A DNA stretch of 64,000 nt, from contig JAFTXV010000007.1 in the NCBI GenBank assembly GCA_017461505.1, positions 434,001 through 498,000 on the forward strand. The letters are read 5' to 3'. This document shows, one piece after another, positions 61,802-64,000 of this stretch; position 1 is the stretch's first letter, and the number at the start of each line of letters is the position of its first letter. Both the position numbers and the translations under genes were made by a program. The DNA comes from Paludibacteraceae bacterium. GTDB lineage: Bacteria > Bacteroidota > Bacteroidia > Bacteroidales > Paludibacteraceae. Below the pieces are notes generated by a model, which was not told the origin of the DNA, ran no database searches, and saw only the letters and a list, made by a program, of their open reading frames with translations.

Positions 61802-63241
61802 ATGATAACAAGAGAAGAATTATTATTGTTGCTTGATAGCACAGAAACATACCGCGTAGAAAAGACGATTTCTACCACTAATATGGATAAGTTTTGTGAA
61901 GCCATTTGTGCATTTGCAAATGATATGCCAAATAGCAAGAAGAATGGTTATCTTTTGATAGGTGTAAACGATGATGGTAGTCGTTCTGGATTAAAAGTGA
62001 CAGATGAACTTTTGCAAAAGATTTCGGCTATTCGCACAGATGGTAATATTCTTCCTTTGCCCGTAATGACTGTAGACACTATCGCCTTTGAAGATGGTGA
62101 AGTATTGGTCGTAGAAGTTACACCTTCTTTATTACCACCTGTACGTTATCGAGGTCGTACTTTTATTCGTATCAGCGCACGCAAAGATTTGGCTACACGC
62201 GAGGAAGAAGATTTGTTAGTAGAGCGCCGTACTGCCAATTTCCCTACTTTTGATGCTACTCCTTGCTTAGAAGCAACATTAGAAGATATCGATATTGAAC
62301 AAGTACATTTATATCTTTCTAAGGCCGTTGATACAGAAGTATTAGCTGCTGATCAGCGAACGATAAAAAAACAGATGGCAGCTTTGCGTTTGTATGATCT
62401 TCATTCTGATCACCCTACTTTTGCTGCAATTATTTTGTTTGGTAAAAATCCGAACTATTTTCTATTTGGTAACTATATACAATATGTTCGTTTTAAAGGA
62501 GAAACTAACGCATCGGATATATTAAATCAGTATGAATTTAAAGGAGCGTTAGCAACATTATTACCTAAATTAGATACCTTTGTAGATACTGCTCTAATAC
62601 AAAGTCGCCCCATTCCTGTTTCTGTGTTAAAGGAGAAGAATTTTTACAATTATCCTCAATGGGCAGTGCGTGAATTACTAATGAATGCAGTAATGCACCG
62701 TGATTATAAGACTCATACACCAACTAAATTATATCAATATAGCAATCGCATAGAGATTATTAATGCTGGTGGCTTATATGGAAATGCACGTCCAGAAAAT
62801 TTTCCTAATGTCAATGACTATCGAAATCCTATTGTAGCAGAAGGTATGAAAACATTAGGTTATGTTAATATGTTCAATAGAGGTATTTCACGTGTACAGA
62901 AGTTGTTAGAGGAAAATGGTAATGGCAGAGCAACATTTGTAGTTGATCGTATTACTACTTTTGAGGTACATATTAAAGATGCCTCATTGGTGGAATATAC
63001 AGATATAGAAGAAACAGATACAAAGGTTCATAAGACAAGTAGAAAAGAACAAAAACAACTCACTATAAAGAAAATATTACAACTTATATCCAATAATCCA
63101 CAAATTACTCGTAAGGAAATAGCGATAGCTATCAATATATCATTGAGTGGCTTAGATTGGTATATTAATTATCTCAAGAAAGAGAAAATCCTTAATCGTA
63201 AAGGACAACCGAGGAATGGTCAATGGATAATAATTGAATAA
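61802..63241 (+). CDS. AlbA_2 / Schlafen-like ATP-binding protein
   Basis: 479 aa, intact. Residues 1-130 are an AlbA_2 domain (FCEAICAFANDMPNSKKNGYLLIGVNDDGSRSGL; VEVTPSLLPPVRYRGRTFIRI), although the usual VEFK is VEKT here. Residues 195-390 include the HATPase_c_4 region (WAVRELLMNAVMHRDYKTHTP; IEIINAGGLYGN; GMKTLGYVNMFNRGISRVQKLLEENGNG). The C-terminal 70 residues are a winged HTH (IKKILQLISNNPQITRKEIAIAINISLSGLDWYINYLKKEKILNRKG). Such proteins are common in defence and mobile regions; some have nuclease activity, but many are uncharacterised. An eight-copy palindrome array begins 2 bases past its stop. Confidence 0.85.
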   Translation: MITREELLLLLDSTETYRVEKTISTTNMDKFCEAICAFANDMPNSKKNGYLLIGVNDDGSRSGLKVTDELLQKISAIRTDGNILPLPVMTVDTIAFEDGEVLVVEVTPSLLPPVRYRGRTFIRISARKDLATREEEDLLVERRTANFPTFDATPCLEATLEDIDIEQVHLYLSKAVDTEVLAADQRTIKKQMAALRLYDLHSDHPTFAAIILFGKNPNYFLFGNYIQYVRFKGETNASDILNQYEFKGALATLLPKLDTFVDTALIQSRPIPVSVLKEKNFYNYPQWAVRELLMNAVMHRDYKTHTPTKLYQYSNRIEIINAGGLYGNARPENFPNVNDYRNPIVAEGMKTLGYVNMFNRGISRVQKLLEENGNGRATFVVDRITTFEVHIKDASLVEYTDIEETDTKVHKTSRKEQKQLTIKKILQLISNNPQITRKEIAIAINISLSGLDWYINYLKKEKILNRKGQPRNGQWIIIE

Positions 63242-63243
63242 TA

Positions 63244-63399
63244 TTTATCACAATAAAATTATATTTTACTATAATAAAATTGTTTTTTACTATAGTAAAT
63301 AACATTTACTATAATAAATCAAGTTTTACTACAATAAAGTAAATTTTACCACAGTAAAATACATTTTACTACAATGAAAGTTTATTTTATAATGATAAA
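63244..63399. repeat. Array of eight 14-bp palindromes with a 20-bp period
   Basis: Units begin at 63244, 63265, 63286, 63305, 63325, 63345, 63365 and 63386 (spacing 19-21). The consensus is TTTACTAYARTAAA; the unit at 63286 (TTTACTATAGTAAA) is a perfect palindrome and the others depart by a few bases. The period of about two helical turns puts each site on the same face of the DNA. It lies between the AlbA_2 stop and the promoter of the next gene. It resembles iterons or an operator array more than a CRISPR (units too short, linkers only 5-7 bases). Confidence 0.88.
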
Positions 63400-63459
63400 G
63401 TATATTACAATTGATTTATCTATTATTAACAGAGTCTCAATCAACGAAATACCAAAATA

Positions 63460-63492
63460 TTTGCATTAAATGCAAAAAAAGTTGTATCTTTG
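63460..63492 (+). promoter_or_regulatory. Promoter of the 3'-edge gene, with inverted repeat over the -33 box
   Basis: TTTG (63460-63463), 21 bp, TATCTTTG (63485-63492). tttgcat-taa-atgcaaa closely matches the inverted repeats of the two AlbA_2 promoters. Confidence 0.8.
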
Positions 63493-63513
63493 CACTTTAA
63501 TTAAAGAAATACC

Positions 63514-64000
63514 ATGACTAATCGTTATTTTTATCAATCTGACATTGCTACATTCCTTGCTGAAGATACGAATACCATCTTCGGACAAATGTCGCGTGCA
63601 GATGAGATGGATACAGCTTCCACGCAAAAATTCGCATGGGAGCAAGAAATAACGCTGATGAAACAGGCACTCGCCTCCTATTCTACCGAGCAAGGATGGA
63701 TCCTTTTTGAATACACAATACCACGTTTAGGAAAACGAATAGATGTCGTAGTACTACTCCGAGAGCGCATATTGGCTATAGAATTCAAAGCAGGAGAAGA
63801 AAACTTTTTGCACCAAGATGTGGATCAAGTGTTAGACTACGCTCTCGACTTAAAGAACTTTCATCAAGGTAGTGCAGACCGTGCTATCATCCCTATCTTA
63901 GTTGCTACTGAAAGCAAACAACACTCGACGTTATGTCAATTATCGCATTACGATGACGATATCTACGAGCCTTTACTGACGGATGCAGAGCACTTGTCCG
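63514..64000 (+). CDS. PD-(D/E)XK nuclease domain, probably the start of a DUF2075/Schlafen-3-like helicase (3' truncated)
   Basis: The frame opens at the ATG at 63514 and runs to the window edge (162 codons, no stop). It begins TNRYFYQSDIATFLAEDTN and has a nuclease-like core: RLGKRIDVVVLL (Asp) then RILAIEFKAG (Glu and Lys), followed by DVDQVLDYALDLKNFHQGSADRAIIPILVAT. This matches, from memory, the N-terminal part of DUF2075-type proteins in which a helicase domain follows. The helicase part is outside the window. Its promoter matches those of the two AlbA_2 genes, and the palindrome array lies just upstream. Confidence 0.72.
   Translation, partial: MTNRYFYQSDIATFLAEDTNTIFGQMSRADEMDTASTQKFAWEQEITLMKQALASYSTEQGWILFEYTIPRLGKRIDVVVLLRERILAIEFKAGEENFLHQDVDQVLDYALDLKNFHQGSADRAIIPILVATESKQHSTLCQLSHYDDDIYEPLLTDAEHLS

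Noticed and set aside
63244..63399. CRISPR array
   Set aside because: Repeat units are 14 bp and linkers 5-7 bp, far below CRISPR repeat and spacer sizes, and no cas gene is near.

Overview
This is a chromosomal window from a member of the Bacteroidota, most likely order Bacteroidales. The evidence is a set of Bacteroidota-type promoters (TTTG, about 20 bp, then TAnnTTTG), two type IX secretion-associated genes (a PorZ-like propeller protein and a GldJ/GldK-like SUMF1 lipoprotein), DUF4270 and DUF5063 proteins, a TGS-uridine kinase fusion, and an NfnAB-type fusion. No rRNA, tRNA, CRISPR array or recognisable transposase was found.

Layout. 1-5.6 kb: the 3' end of a GH3 beta-glucosidase, then recO, phoH, a small PD-(D/E)XK protein, glnS, a four-helix-bundle (IVP/S23-like) gene and lpxA. 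5.6-11.2 kb: lpxC and lpxD, separated by an AT-rich islet on the opposite strand that holds a structured-RNA candidate, a trypsin-like protease, a lipoprotein and a DUF2971 protein. 11.2-14.6 kb: proS, pdxB, panC. 14.7-23.1 kb: a starch-synthase-like protein, a DUF4270 lipoprotein, gcvH, the SUMF1 lipoprotein, then folP-cdaA-metG. 23.5-24.9 kb: two unknown membrane proteins. 25.3-30.8 kb: glycogen phosphorylase, nucleoside kinase, a SPOR protein and folE. 30.8-37.0 kb: porZ-like, rdgB, DUF2147, HIT, greA, a 43-aa ORF and miaB. 37.3-44.4 kb: a five-gene operon (DUF5063, 3'-5' exonuclease, rRNA methyltransferase, UvrD-type helicase, NfnAB fusion). 44.4-53.7 kb: a potABCD polyamine transporter operon running into a large TPR protein and an outer-membrane barrel. 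53.7-56.3 kb: a second structured-RNA candidate and an OPT transporter.

56.3-64 kb is accessory in character: repeat-rich spacers, an HTH regulator overlapping a nucleotidyltransferase-metallophosphoesterase fusion, two AlbA_2/Schlafen-like genes (one broken by an in-frame stop), an eight-copy array of 14-bp palindromes, and the start of a nuclease-helicase-like gene. Three of these genes carry nearly the same promoter with an inverted repeat over the -33 box, which suggests common control. This is the best place to look for an undescribed system.

The spacers carry several families of short dispersed repeats. Some have entered coding sequence in frame (pdxB, potA). All functional statements come from motif recognition by eye; no database search or folding program was run.
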